The notes under the pieces were generated by a model. It ran no database searches, was not told the origin of the DNA, and worked only from the letters and a program-made list of their open reading frames with translations. Shown here piece by piece: positions 23,949-33,830 of a DNA stretch of 33,830 bases. Where the stretch lies: contig JAQWMF010000048.1 in assembly GCA_029246925.1 (NCBI GenBank), positions 1-33,830 on the forward strand, given 5' to 3'. The DNA is from Porticoccaceae bacterium. GTDB lineage: Bacteria > Pseudomonadota > Gammaproteobacteria > Pseudomonadales > Porticoccaceae. Both the position numbers and the translations under genes were made by a program. Position 1 is the first letter of the stretch, and every line of letters starts with the position of its first letter.

Positions 23949-24623
23949 CTACAGCTTTCCCAATCCAGCCAAAGACACAATTTCGCCTCTACCAATGACA
24001 AAATGATCCAAAAGCTTAATATCTATAATCTCTAATGCCGCCTTGAGCTTCTTGGTAATCTGAATATCCGCTCGACTGGGCTCTGCGTTCCCACTTGGAT
24101 GGTTGTGAGCCACAATGACCGATGAGGCATTTTTATCTAATGCGACTTTTGCCACCTCACGCGGATAAACGCTCGCTGAGTTAATAGTGCCAAAAAATAA
24201 TTCACGGAATTCAATCAGTCGATTGCGAGTATCCAATAGCATTACAGCAAATACCTCGCGATGATTATCGCGCATCTGAATGGCTAGATAATCCATAACT
24301 TTGCCAGGGCTGGTAAATATATCCTCAGAGCGGAGCTGCTCATCTAGATAGCGACGAGTTAGCTCAAGAGTAGCCTGTAGCTGACAAAATTTAGCCTGAC
24401 CCAACCCTTTGGCAGCGCAGAATGATTGATAGTCTGCTTTTAAAAGGGGCCCCAATCCGCCAAAATGATCGATTAGCTCTTGCGCCATTTGCTTTGCATT
24501 CACCCCTTTGCGGCCAACACGAAGAAAAATCGCCAACAACTCAGCATCTGTTAGCGCTTTTGGCCCTTTTGCCAATAACTTTTCTCTTGGCCTATCATCT
24601 ATTGGCCATTGGCTTATAGACAT
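23949..24623 (-). CDS. radC: RadC family JAB/MPN-domain protein
   Basis: A 224-residue protein (E. coli RadC 222). An N-terminal helix-hairpin-helix-like region (about 1-75, RPREKLLAKGPKALTDAELLAI) precedes a JAB1/MPN metalloprotease-like domain whose metal motif is HNHPSGNAEPSRAD (about 172-185), with a Glu near EVFAVMLLD. It was once called a DNA-repair protein, but that was withdrawn for E. coli and the true role is unknown. It lies divergent from coaBC with 80 bases between the starts, the common gammaproteobacterial arrangement. Confidence 0.94.
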   Translation of the reverse strand: MSISQWPIDDRPREKLLAKGPKALTDAELLAIFLRVGRKGVNAKQMAQELIDHFGGLGPLLKADYQSFCAAKGLGQAKFCQLQATLELTRRYLDEQLRSEDIFTSPGKVMDYLAIQMRDNHREVFAVMLLDTRNRLIEFRELFFGTINSASVYPREVAKVALDKNASSVIVAHNHPSGNAEPSRADIQITKKLKAALEIIDIKLLDHFVIGRGEIVSLAGLGKL

Positions 24624-24703
24624 AATCAGTCCTTATTTATCACTATAGAATTCCTTTCTGAAGTGTTATCTTAGCCCCTTATCAAAGTGCTATCGGAATA
24701 TTA

Positions 24704-25900
24704 ATGAGTAGTCTGTCACAAAAACGCATCATTCTTGGCATTACTGGCGGTGTTGCTGCCTATAAAAGCGCCGAGATCGCACGCCGTCTACAGGATCAGG
24801 GTGCTGAGGTGCGGGTCATAATGACTGATTCTGCCCAAGAATTTATCCGCCCGCTTACACTTCAAGCCTTAACCGGTAAGCCAGTTCACACAAACCTTCT
24901 GGATACCAAAGCCGAGGCTGCAATGGGACATATTGAGCTCGCTCGCTGGGCTGATGCTGTATTGATTGCACCGGCAACTGCAAATTTTATCGCCGCCCTG
25001 AGCCAAGGGACTGCCAATGACCTGCTCTCTACTGTTTGCCTAGCAACCTCGGCAAAGATTATTGTTGCTCCGGCCATGAATCAAGCTATGTGGTCTCAGC
25101 CAGCAACTCAGGAAAATATACAGCGCTTAAAACAACGAAGTATCACCATCTTTGAGCCAGACAATGGCGTCCAAGCCTGTGGTGATATTGGCCCAGGCAG
25201 ACTTCAACAGCCGGATATCATCGTTGACCAGCTGGGCAGTATTTTTGAAGCCAGTATTTTATCTGGAAAGCACGTTGTAATTACCGCCGGCCCCACCAGA
25301 GAGGCTATTGACCCTGTTCGCTATATCAGCAATCACAGTTCAGGAAAAATGGGATACGCCCTAGCAAGTGCCATGATTGATGCTGGCGCATCGGTCACTC
25401 TAATTTCTGGGCCAGCATCCCTTGAGACCCCAGAGCGCTGCGAGTTTATTTCTATAGTTTCTGCCAAAGAAATGCTAGAGGCCGCATCTCTAGCTGTTAA
25501 AAAAGCAGACATTTTTATCTCATCTGCGGCGGTTGCAGACTATCAGGTAGCCGAGCCTGCCACTCAAAAAATAAAGAAAAAATCCGACAAAATGTCGTTA
25601 AATTTGTCAAAAACACCAGATATTGTGTCTATCTTGTCAGAAAATAACCCTAATTTGTTTGTTTTAGGATTTGCCGCCGAAACCGAGCAGGTAGAAAGCT
25701 ATGCAAGAGATAAACTAAACAGAAAAAGTCTGGATGCAATTATTGCCAATGATGTGTCCCGTGGCGATATTGGCTTCAATTCCGATAACAATGAAGCCTT
25801 ATGGATAGATGCCAATAGCTGCAAGCCGCTTAGTAAAAAAAGTAAGTCGCAACTTGCTAGAGAAATAGTTGTCATAATAGCTGACAAGATTAATAGCTAA
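24704..25900 (+). CDS. coaBC: Bifunctional phosphopantothenoylcysteine decarboxylase / phosphopantothenate-cysteine ligase
   Basis: A 398-residue enzyme (E. coli Dfp 406) carrying two steps of coenzyme A synthesis. The N-terminal flavoprotein CoaC domain (about 1-190) shows GITGGVAAYKSAEIARRL, the active-site histidine in MGHIELARWAD, APAMNQAMW and the CGDIGPGRL cysteine. The C-terminal CoaB domain (about 190-398) shows VVITAGPTREAIDPVRYISN and HSSGKMGYALA for CTP binding, and KIKKKSDKM. It leads the run coaBC-algC-argB-slmA. The dut gene that usually follows is absent: only 37 bases separate it from algC. Confidence 0.96.
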   Translation: MSSLSQKRIILGITGGVAAYKSAEIARRLQDQGAEVRVIMTDSAQEFIRPLTLQALTGKPVHTNLLDTKAEAAMGHIELARWADAVLIAPATANFIAALSQGTANDLLSTVCLATSAKIIVAPAMNQAMWSQPATQENIQRLKQRSITIFEPDNGVQACGDIGPGRLQQPDIIVDQLGSIFEASILSGKHVVITAGPTREAIDPVRYISNHSSGKMGYALASAMIDAGASVTLISGPASLETPERCEFISIVSAKEMLEAASLAVKKADIFISSAAVADYQVAEPATQKIKKKSDKMSLNLSKTPDIVSILSENNPNLFVLGFAAETEQVESYARDKLNRKSLDAIIANDVSRGDIGFNSDNNEALWIDANSCKPLSKKSKSQLAREIVVIIADKINS

Positions 25901-25937
25901 TCTATAACCACCCAGAGTCGATTGAGAGCAAAGCATT

Positions 25938-28276
<2,339 letters not shown>

Positions 28277-28284
28277 TCATCAAC

Positions 28285-28872
28285 ATGGTCACTAAACGCA
28301 GCTCTAAAGCTCAGGATATCCTTCAAGCCTTGGCGCTTATGCTTGAATCATCCCGTGGCGGTCGCATTACTACAGCCGCATTAGCGACTGAATTGGGTTG
28401 CTCTGAAGCGGCACTTTATCGGCACTTTCCCAGTAAAACTAAAATGTATGAAGGGCTAATTGATTTTATTGAAGAAACAATTTTTACGCGCATAACAACT
28501 ATTATCAATGATAAGCCGGATGCTGTGAGTCAGTGCCACAGAATCATTAGTCTATGCCTGACATTTGCGGAAAAAAATGCCGGCATTAGCCGATTATTGC
28601 ATGGCGATGCGCTCACTGGAGAGACCGAGCGACTACATCATCGAATCGCTCAGTTTTTTAGTCGACTTGAATCTCAGCTTAAACAGATACTTAGAGAAGC
28701 GGAAATTAGTCGTGGACTGAGGGTCAATCCCTCTGTATCTGTGGCAACAGATATCATGATAGTCATTCTGGAGGGCAAGATAAGTCAGTTTGTCCGCAGC
28801 GACTTTAAACAGCCCCCAACCCAACACTGGCCAGAACAATGGGCGCTACTAGAAAATCAATTATTTAATTAA
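28285..28872 (+). CDS. slmA: Nucleoid occlusion factor SlmA (TetR family)
   Basis: A 195-residue TetR-fold DNA-binding protein (E. coli SlmA 198) that, bound to sites around the chromosome, blocks FtsZ assembly over the nucleoid. The N-terminal helix-turn-helix is visible (about 25-55, RITTAALATELGCSEAALYRHFPSKTKMYE), then GLIDFIEETIFTRI and the C-terminal helical part with RLLHGDALTGE. It is distinguished from ordinary TetR regulators by these motifs and by its coaBC/pyrE/rph neighbourhood, which also holds slmA in enterics. It starts 8 bases after argB. Confidence 0.9.
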   Translation: MVTKRSSKAQDILQALALMLESSRGGRITTAALATELGCSEAALYRHFPSKTKMYEGLIDFIEETIFTRITTIINDKPDAVSQCHRIISLCLTFAEKNAGISRLLHGDALTGETERLHHRIAQFFSRLESQLKQILREAEISRGLRVNPSVSVATDIMIVILEGKISQFVRSDFKQPPTQHWPEQWALLENQLFN

Positions 28873-28904
28873 TCCGTAGCAGTTATTTACATCTATACCT
28901 AAAT

Positions 28905-29492
28905 CTACGAATTTTTCGATCTAAAAAAGTGAACCAACCTTAAGACAAAACAAAGCACAATAATACATCCAAGTAGCACTGAGGTAAGCTTCAATTGCCC
29001 AGCCAACAATGTGTAAAAATAACTATATATAAAAACTATGGCAATATAATTGGCACCGAACCAATGTATTTTCTTCCAGCGCTTAAAACCCAACTTTTTT
29101 ACAGCCCAATCATTTGATGTAACCGCCATCACATATATTGCTAGATACCCTAAACCTCCACCAATAACTTGAATAATGCTTGGGCGCTCTTGCATAACAA
29201 TATAGAAGGAAACAATAGCTACTAGGTGAAATGTATGTCCCAAGGCAAAAGACAACCCAATATATCGTCTACCCTGCCTAATAAATGTAGTTACGCTGTT
29301 TGGAAAAAAAGAGAATAGAGACCCTGCACTGAAGCTAAGCACAAAATAAAAGAATGAAATAAGCGCTGTATAAATCGCCCACAGCCTCAGCTGTTCATCA
29401 CTATTTTCAACAAAAAATAGCCAACCTACTAAAAAAATATTAAATAAGACAACAGAAAATAACCATCCATGTAAATGTTTGCTTTTGTCCAT
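28905..29492 (-). CDS. Six-span membrane protein, possibly ferric-reductase-like (b-haem)
   Basis: A 195-residue integral membrane protein. The start at 29492 is chosen because it has a TGGAAA ribosome site and lies 10 bases after the pyrE stop; a longer reading from 29543 would run into pyrE. About six hydrophobic helices are visible (near 11-28, 36-60, 77-100, 106-125, 146-163, 169-190). His86 and His89 lie in helix 3 (GHTFHL) and His143 (WKKIHWFG) begins helix 5, a layout like the ferric-reductase/MsrQ haem domain. The second helix-5 histidine of that family is not obvious. I do not recognise a specific family, and the role is unknown. Cotranscription with pyrE is likely. Confidence 0.72.
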   Translation of the reverse strand: MDKSKHLHGWLFSVVLFNIFLVGWLFFVENSDEQLRLWAIYTALISFFYFVLSFSAGSLFSFFPNSVTTFIRQGRRYIGLSFALGHTFHLVAIVSFYIVMQERPSIIQVIGGGLGYLAIYVMAVTSNDWAVKKLGFKRWKKIHWFGANYIAIVFIYSYFYTLLAGQLKLTSVLLGCIIVLCFVLRLVHFFRSKNS

Positions 29493-29502
29493 AATTTCCA
29501 AA

Positions 29503-30144
29503 TTAAACGCCGTACTGCTGTCGGTATTTATCAATCTCTTCAATTAAATTATTGTGATCTGACTTAGCTCTTAAGTAAGACAAAATATCATCAATATCAA
29601 TAATGCTAGCCACTGGAATTTTAAATTCCTCTTGCACTTCTTGAATTGCAGATTTATCGGATTTCCCGCGCTCTTTGCGATCCAATCCTATAATTACACC
29701 AGCAGCCTGAGCCTCAGTCTGCTGAACTATCGACATCACTTCTCTAATAGCCGTGCCCGCGGTAATCACATCATCAATAATCAGCACTTTCCCCTCTAGC
29801 GGAGCACCCACCAAAGAGCCGCCCTCACCATGAGCCTTGGCCTCTTTGCGATTAAAGCAATAGGGCACATCAATACCATGATGTTCTGCCAGCGCAATAG
29901 AAGTCGCCGCCGCCAAGGTGATACCTTTGTAGGCCGGGCCAAACATAACATCAAATTCTATGCCAGACTCGACAATAGACGCTGCATAACAACGCCCCAA
30001 GGCTGCCAGTGCACCGCCTGTATAAAACTCACCCGCATTAAAAAAGTGTGGTGAGGTACGACCCGATTTGAGCTCAAATTGCCCAAACTTTAAAGCGCCA
30101 TTTGAAATGGCATTTTCAATAAACTCTACTTTATATGTTTTCAT
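29503..30144 (-). CDS. pyrE: Orotate phosphoribosyltransferase
   Basis: A 213-residue enzyme (same length as E. coli PyrE) that joins orotate and PRPP to give orotidine 5'-phosphate in UMP synthesis. The PRPP-binding motif is [16 protein letters not shown] (about 120-135); [17 protein letters not shown] (about 22-38) and [13 protein letters not shown] (about 67-79) are further marks. It lies 50 bases downstream of rph, the classical rph-pyrE pair. I see no hairpin with T run in that gap, so the E. coli attenuator is not evident. Confidence 0.97.
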   Translation of the reverse strand: MKTYKVEFIENAISNGALKFGQFELKSGRTSPHFFNAGEFYTGGALAALGRCYAASIVESGIEFDVMFGPAYKGITLAAATSIALAEHHGIDVPYCFNRKEAKAHGEGGSLVGAPLEGKVLIIDDVITAGTAIREVMSIVQQTEAQAAGVIIGLDRKERGKSDKSAIQEVQEEFKIPVASIIDIDDILSYLRAKSDHNNLIEEIDKYRQQYGV

Positions 30145-30194
30145 TTGCTCTTAATCTTTAGTTTCATTTATTTAAGAATAGATTATTTTGGGAT

Positions 30195-30914
30195 CTATTG
30201 GGCCAATGCCATATTTTGCACTCTTACTAAGTCAGCAATACCTTGATTGGCCAATTCAAGCATTTCGGTTAATGCCTCACCTGAAAAAGGTGCTTCTTCA
30301 GCTGTGCCCTGAATTTCTATGTAGCCACCATTGGCGTCCATAACCACATTCATATCAGTTTCTGCATTGGAGTCTTCCGGATAATCCAAATCGAGAACAG
30401 GGGTACCTTTATAAACACCCACAGAAACGGCCGCAATCATGTGTAACAAGGGGTCCGTTTTAATAAGTTTTTCTCGCTGAAGATGACGAATTGCATCAAC
30501 CAGAGCCACGCAACCACCGGTAATTGCCGCTGTGCGCGTTCCACCATCTGCCTGAATCACATCGCAATCTACATAAATAGTGTTTTCACCCAGCTGCTTT
30601 AGATCCACCGCCGCGCGCAATGAGCGACCGATAAGTCTCTGTATTTCTTGAGTACGACCGGATTGCTTGCCTCTTGCCGCCTCACGCCCCATGCGATTAT
30701 TAGTTGACCGAGGTAGCATGCCATACTCTGCTGTGACCCACCCCTGACCTTTGCCGCGCAAAAATCGTGGCACGCTATTTTCAACGCTCGCATTACAGAT
30801 AACCTTAGTATTGCCGAATTCGACCAATACTGAACCTTCAGCATGCTGTGTGTAATCTCTGGTAATTTTTACTTGGCGCAATTGTTCCGGGCGACGCCCG
30901 CTTGGTCTGGTCAT
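30195..30914 (-). CDS. rph: Ribonuclease PH
   Basis: A 239-residue phosphate-dependent 3'-5' exoribonuclease (full length; about 238 in the family) that trims the 3' ends of tRNA precursors. [20 protein letters not shown] opens the protein, followed by [18 protein letters not shown], the basic [25 protein letters not shown] segment (about 73-97) and [19 protein letters not shown] (about 116-134). It is not the frameshifted form of E. coli K-12. It diverges from yicC and leads pyrE. Confidence 0.97.
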   Translation of the reverse strand: MTRPSGRRPEQLRQVKITRDYTQHAEGSVLVEFGNTKVICNASVENSVPRFLRGKGQGWVTAEYGMLPRSTNNRMGREAARGKQSGRTQEIQRLIGRSLRAAVDLKQLGENTIYVDCDVIQADGGTRTAAITGGCVALVDAIRHLQREKLIKTDPLLHMIAAVSVGVYKGTPVLDLDYPEDSNAETDMNVVMDANGGYIEIQGTAEEAPFSGEALTEMLELANQGIADLVRVQNMALAQ

Positions 30915-30936
30915 AATTGATGCCTTATCACTAAGT

Positions 30937-30964
30937 CTTATATTTAAAGTAACAATTGTAACAA
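30937..30964 (-). promoter_or_regulatory. Candidate rph-pyrE promoter
   Basis: On the minus strand TTGTTA (30964-30959, 4 of 6), a 16-base spacer and TATAAG (30942-30937, 5 of 6), about 22 bases before the rph ATG in the region shared with yicC. Confidence 0.5.
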
Positions 30965-31026
30965 ATCTTCCCCCTCTTTAACTGCCTTTGTTAGAATACA
31001 TTCAAATAAAATTTTATGGAGTCACC

Positions 31027-31890
31027 ATGCCTCGTAGTATGACCGCCTATGCCAGAATAACTGAAGAACACAGCTGGGGATCAATAAGCTGTGAGCTTAA
31101 ATCAGTTAACCATCGTTTTTTAGAGATTGGCTTTAGAATGCCCGAATCTCTGCGCGAAGCTGAAACAACTCTTCGCGATATGGCGCGAAAAAAACTTGGC
31201 CGCGGCAAAATTGATTGCTCGGTACAGGTTGCATTTAACCATTCAGATTCTTCCTCAGAGTTAGACTTAGAAGCGGCCCGCAGGCATATAAAAACTGTTG
31301 AATCCATCGCCGCAGAAATAGCGCAGGCCGCTCCCGTCTCCGCCGTAGATATTATGCGACTACCCGGCGTGCTTAAAGATTCATCAGTAGATGCTAAACA
31401 GCTCAATAAAGCAGGTATTCAAGCCTTTGATTTAGCCTTGGATCAAATGCTGGAGGGCCGTGAGCGCGAGGGAGAAAAGCTAGCAGATATGATCGAACAA
31501 CGCTTATCTGGCATAGAAACTCAAGTGGCTTTGGTACGCCAAAATTTACCCGAAATCCTCAAACAACAACGCAACCGTCTGCAAGAAAAGCTTTCCGAGC
31601 TCAAAGACCAACTCGACGAACAGCGGCTTGAGCAAGAAATGGTGATTATTGCCAATAGGGCAGACGTCGATGAGGAGCTTGATCGTCTGGAAACTCATGT
31701 CATTGAAATTCGCCGAGTCCTTAATGAGTCTGCTTCTATAGGTCGCAGGCTAGACTTCTTGATGCAAGAACTGAATCGCGAAGCCAATACACTGGGCTCT
31801 AAATCTATTTCCAATATCACCACTCAGGCATCTGTTGAGCTTAAAGTGCTGATTGAGCAGATGCGGGAACAGATACAAAATATTGAATAA
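31027..31890 (+). CDS. yicC: YicC family endoribonuclease
   Basis: A 287-residue protein, exactly the length of E. coli YicC, a family recently described as RNA endonucleases acting on small RNAs. The start at 31027 is chosen because GGAG lies 5 bases before it and MPRSMTAYARITEEHSWG aligns with the E. coli N-terminus; the frame is open back to 30988 without a ribosome site. Visible marks are SVNHRFLEIGFRMPESLR (about 25-42), RGKIDCSVQV, a long central coiled coil (about 150-225) and the C-terminal RRLDFLMQELNREANTLGSKS signature. gmk follows 98 bases later. Confidence 0.93.
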   Translation: MPRSMTAYARITEEHSWGSISCELKSVNHRFLEIGFRMPESLREAETTLRDMARKKLGRGKIDCSVQVAFNHSDSSSELDLEAARRHIKTVESIAAEIAQAAPVSAVDIMRLPGVLKDSSVDAKQLNKAGIQAFDLALDQMLEGREREGEKLADMIEQRLSGIETQVALVRQNLPEILKQQRNRLQEKLSELKDQLDEQRLEQEMVIIANRADVDEELDRLETHVIEIRRVLNESASIGRRLDFLMQELNREANTLGSKSISNITTQASVELKVLIEQMREQIQNIE

Positions 31891-31988
31891 GCGCTAACAA
31901 AAAAGGCAAATAATCGAACGTAGATTTATTTTTCTGATAATGTAAACTTTTTAAAACCACTATTCTTCATTGGATTTTTAGCTATATT

Positions 31989-32597
31989 ATGACTTTGGGC
32001 ACATTATTTATTATTTCAGCTCCTTCTGGAGCCGGCAAGACCAGCTTAGTCGCTGAGCTACTAAGTCGTCTCGATAATCTTCAGGTTTCAGTTTCCCATA
32101 CCACCCGGCCTAGTCGATCGGGAGAAAAAGATGGACTGGATTATCATTTTATCTCTCATCAACAATTTGAACGCATGGTGGAAAATCAGCAATTTGTTGA
32201 ATATGCAAAGGTTCATAGCAACTTCTATGGCACATCCGAAGAATGGGTAAATAGCACGCTAGATCAGGGTATAGACGTTATTTTAGAAATAGATTGGCAG
32301 GGCGCCGAACAGGTGCGTAAAAAATTCCCACGCAGCGAAAGTATTTTTATCTTGCCTCCGAGTAAACAGGCTTTATTTGAGCGACTAAAGGGCCGCGGGC
32401 AGGATTCAGACGCAGTTATTGAGCAGCGCGTTGCTGCTGCAAAAGAAGAAATGAGTCACTACAATGATGCTGATTATTTGGTCATAAATGATCAATTTGA
32501 GCTTGCCTGCAAACAGTTACACAACATTATTGAAGCAAAACGTTGTGAGATAAATAGCCAAAGATATGAAAAACTATTGATTGATTTATTGTCGTGA
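31989..32597 (+). CDS. gmk: Guanylate kinase
   Basis: A 202-residue kinase (E. coli 207) that phosphorylates GMP to GDP with ATP. The P-loop is SAPSGAGKTSLV (about 9-20). The GMP-binding part shows SHTTRPSRSGEKDGLDYHFI (about 36-55) and FVEYAKVHSNFYGT, followed by ILEIDWQGAEQVRKKFP (about 96-112). It sits in the conserved gmk-rpoZ-spoT run, which links guanine nucleotide supply with (p)ppGpp. The 98-base gap before it is AT-rich, and I cannot choose a promoter there with confidence. Confidence 0.97.
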   Translation: MTLGTLFIISAPSGAGKTSLVAELLSRLDNLQVSVSHTTRPSRSGEKDGLDYHFISHQQFERMVENQQFVEYAKVHSNFYGTSEEWVNSTLDQGIDVILEIDWQGAEQVRKKFPRSESIFILPPSKQALFERLKGRGQDSDAVIEQRVAAAKEEMSHYNDADYLVINDQFELACKQLHNIIEAKRCEINSQRYEKLLIDLLS

Positions 32598-32617
32598 GCG
32601 CTCAGATTAGGTAAAAT
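32589..32617 (+). promoter_or_regulatory. Candidate rpoZ promoter
   Basis: TTGTCG (32589-32594, 4 of 6), a 17-base spacer and TAAAAT (32612-32617, 5 of 6). The -35 lies on the last codons of gmk; the leader to rpoZ would be about 60 bases. Confidence 0.42.
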
Positions 32618-32682
32618 CGCAGGTTCTCGGTGGCAAAAAGCCATCAAATCCAATTAAATTAAATTTGTACAGCGGATTACAT

Positions 32683-32949
32683 ATGGCTCGCATTACAGTA
32701 GAAGATTGTTTAAATTTTGTTGATAACCGTTTTGAATTAGTAATGGTTGGCTCTAAACGAGCTCGCCAAATTGCAGTTGACGGTCGTCCTCCTCTTATCG
32801 ATGCAGAAAACGATAAGCCCACCGTTATCGCTCTTCGTGAAATTGAACAGGGTTTAATTAGCCCCGAAGTCCTTCAAGAAATTGAACGCGACTATGAAAT
32901 TGTCGACGCAGAAGAAAACTCAGAAGACGCTCCGCAAGACGCTGTCTAG
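32683..32949 (+). CDS. rpoZ: RNA polymerase omega subunit
   Basis: An 88-residue protein (E. coli 91) that helps RNA polymerase assembly and forms part of a (p)ppGpp site. [26 protein letters not shown] and [15 protein letters not shown] are diagnostic. The start at 32683 is preferred over an in-frame ATG six codons upstream because of the family N-terminus. The C-terminal 15 residues are acidic and variable. spoT follows after 37 bases. Confidence 0.97.
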   Translation: MARITVEDCLNFVDNRFELVMVGSKRARQIAVDGRPPLIDAENDKPTVIALREIEQGLISPEVLQEIERDYEIVDAEENSEDAPQDAV

Positions 32950-32986
32950 AGCAGCACTCTAAGCGAGGCAGGAGGGCGAACCACAG

Positions 32987-33830
32987 GTGCTGTCAGTACT
33001 AACCGAAAAGCTTTCCAACTACCTCGAACACAAAGAGGTCAAGAAAATCGAGCGTGCTTTCAGGTACGCCGAGCAATGTCACTCGGGCCAGTTGCGCCAG
33101 AGTGGCGATCCCTATATTACTCACCCTCTTGCAGTTGCTAATATATTAGCCGATATGCGGCTTGACCATGAAAGCCTGATGGCAGCACTACTCCACGATG
33201 TTATTGAAGACACTGGCGTCACTAAAGGCCAGATTAGCCGCCGCTTCGGTCGCACTGTTGCTGACTTGGTTGATGGCGTCAGTAAATTAAGCGAAATCGA
33301 ATTCGAAACTAAAGCTCAACTCCAGGCGGAAAGCTTTCAGAAAATGACCCTAGCCATGTCAAAAGACATTCGCGTTGTCTTGGTTAAGCTGGCTGACCGA
33401 CTTCACAATATGCGTACTCTGGGTGTTCTAGCGCCAGAGAAACGTCGCCGCATTGCAAGGGAAACTCTCGATATTTATGCACCTATTGCTCAGCGCCTAG
33501 GTATCAATGATGTACGTATAGAATTCGAGGATTTAGGCTTTGCCACCATGTACCCTCTGCGTCATAGACGCTTGCGGGAAGCATTAAAAGCAGCCAGTAA
33601 AAACCGCAAAGAAATTGTCTCCGAAATCCACCAAGCAATCGAAATTCGCCTGGAGCGCGAGTCTTTTCCCGCCATCGTAAAAGGTCGACAGAAGCATGTT
33701 TGGAGCATTTATAAGAAAATGCGTGATAAGCAAAAGTCTTTTCGCGATATTATGGATGTCTTTGCTTTCCGATTAATTGTTGACTCGGTAGATGATTGCT
33801 ATCGAACCCTCGGCATTATGCATAATATTT
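32987..33830 (+). CDS. spoT: Bifunctional (p)ppGpp synthetase/hydrolase SpoT, 5' part
   Basis: The first 281 codons of a RelA/SpoT homologue, cut by the window edge. It makes and degrades (p)ppGpp. The start is a GTG at 32987, 11 bases after a full AGGAGG; the frame is closed by a stop at 32960, and no ATG fits. The N-terminal hydrolase domain is intact: Tyr-Ile-Thr-His-Pro near 43-47, the HD pair at 70-71, ED at 74-75 (HDVIEDT), and LVKLADRLHNMRTL. YAPIAQRLGI follows, and the synthetase domain begins near 235 (KHVWSIYKKM, FAFRLIVDS). A working HD motif favours SpoT over RelA, as does the rpoZ neighbour. Confidence 0.96.
   Translation, partial: MLSVLTEKLSNYLEHKEVKKIERAFRYAEQCHSGQLRQSGDPYITHPLAVANILADMRLDHESLMAALLHDVIEDTGVTKGQISRRFGRTVADLVDGVSKLSEIEFETKAQLQAESFQKMTLAMSKDIRVVLVKLADRLHNMRTLGVLAPEKRRRIARETLDIYAPIAQRLGINDVRIEFEDLGFATMYPLRHRRLREALKAASKNRKEIVSEIHQAIEIRLERESFPAIVKGRQKHVWSIYKKMRDKQKSFRDIMDVFAFRLIVDSVDDCYRTLGIMHNI

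Noticed and set aside
29493-29543. A longer start for the membrane protein after pyrE
   Set aside because: It would overlap pyrE by 41 bases; the start at 29492 has a ribosome site and standard spacing.
30145-30194. An E. coli-like pyrE attenuator after rph
   Set aside because: No GC-rich hairpin followed by a T run is visible in the gap.
30988-31026. A 13-codon upstream extension of yicC
   Set aside because: The GGAG site and the family alignment both support the start at 31027.

Overview
The window looks like core chromosome of a Gram-negative gammaproteobacterium. The evidence is a full TonB/ExbBD energy module, GlnE, SlmA, PtsP (enzyme I-Ntr), RppH, Lgt, SpoT, and gene neighbourhoods (glnE-ilvE, radC<>coaBC-algC-argB, rph<>yicC-gmk-rpoZ-spoT) that I recall from Pseudomonas and its relatives. 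The moderate-to-low GC, short intergenic spaces and TonB2/TtpC-type cluster suggest a marine lineage such as Cellvibrionales/SAR92. That placement is inference. I see no insertion sequence, prophage, CRISPR array, rRNA or tRNA.

Layout. (1) 51-5406, minus: glnE, ilvE, then an AT-rich pair resembling CDP-glycerol glycerophosphotransferase and glycerol-3-phosphate cytidylyltransferase, placed where Pseudomonas carries LPS-core genes. (2) 5569-8771, plus: argA and ilvD, ending at a bidirectional terminator. (3) 8842-13967, minus: a six-gene TonB2-type operon (DUF3450, TtpC-like ExbB fusion, ExbB, ExbD, TonB, TPR protein). (4) 14172-19535, minus: rppH-ptsP, then lgt-thyA-folA. (5) 19682-22526: HAD-IB phosphatase (plus), then gcvH, srkA, arfB and a DUF1653 gene (minus). 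(6) 22803-23452: a cold-shock gene with a long structured leader, convergent with rpmB-rpmG. (7) 23949-28872: radC (minus) divergent from coaBC-algC-argB-slmA (plus), with no dut gene. (8) 28905-30914, minus: rph, pyrE and a small haem-type membrane protein. (9) 31027 to the right edge, plus: yicC, gmk, rpoZ and the first 281 codons of spoT.

How the genes fit together. argA and argB supply the first two steps of arginine synthesis; ilvD and ilvE supply the last two steps of branched-chain amino acid synthesis. thyA and folA form the dTMP/tetrahydrofolate cycle. glnE and ptsP connect to nitrogen status, and gmk, rpoZ and spoT to guanine nucleotides and the stringent response. The TonB2-type operon would energise outer-membrane uptake.

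Most of the window is ordinary housekeeping DNA. The places most worth a second look are the cold-shock leader (competing helices plus a 10-codon upstream ORF that ends on the Shine-Dalgarno), the glycerophosphate pair beside ilvE, the DUF3450/TtpC module, the apparently leaderless argA, and the missing dut.
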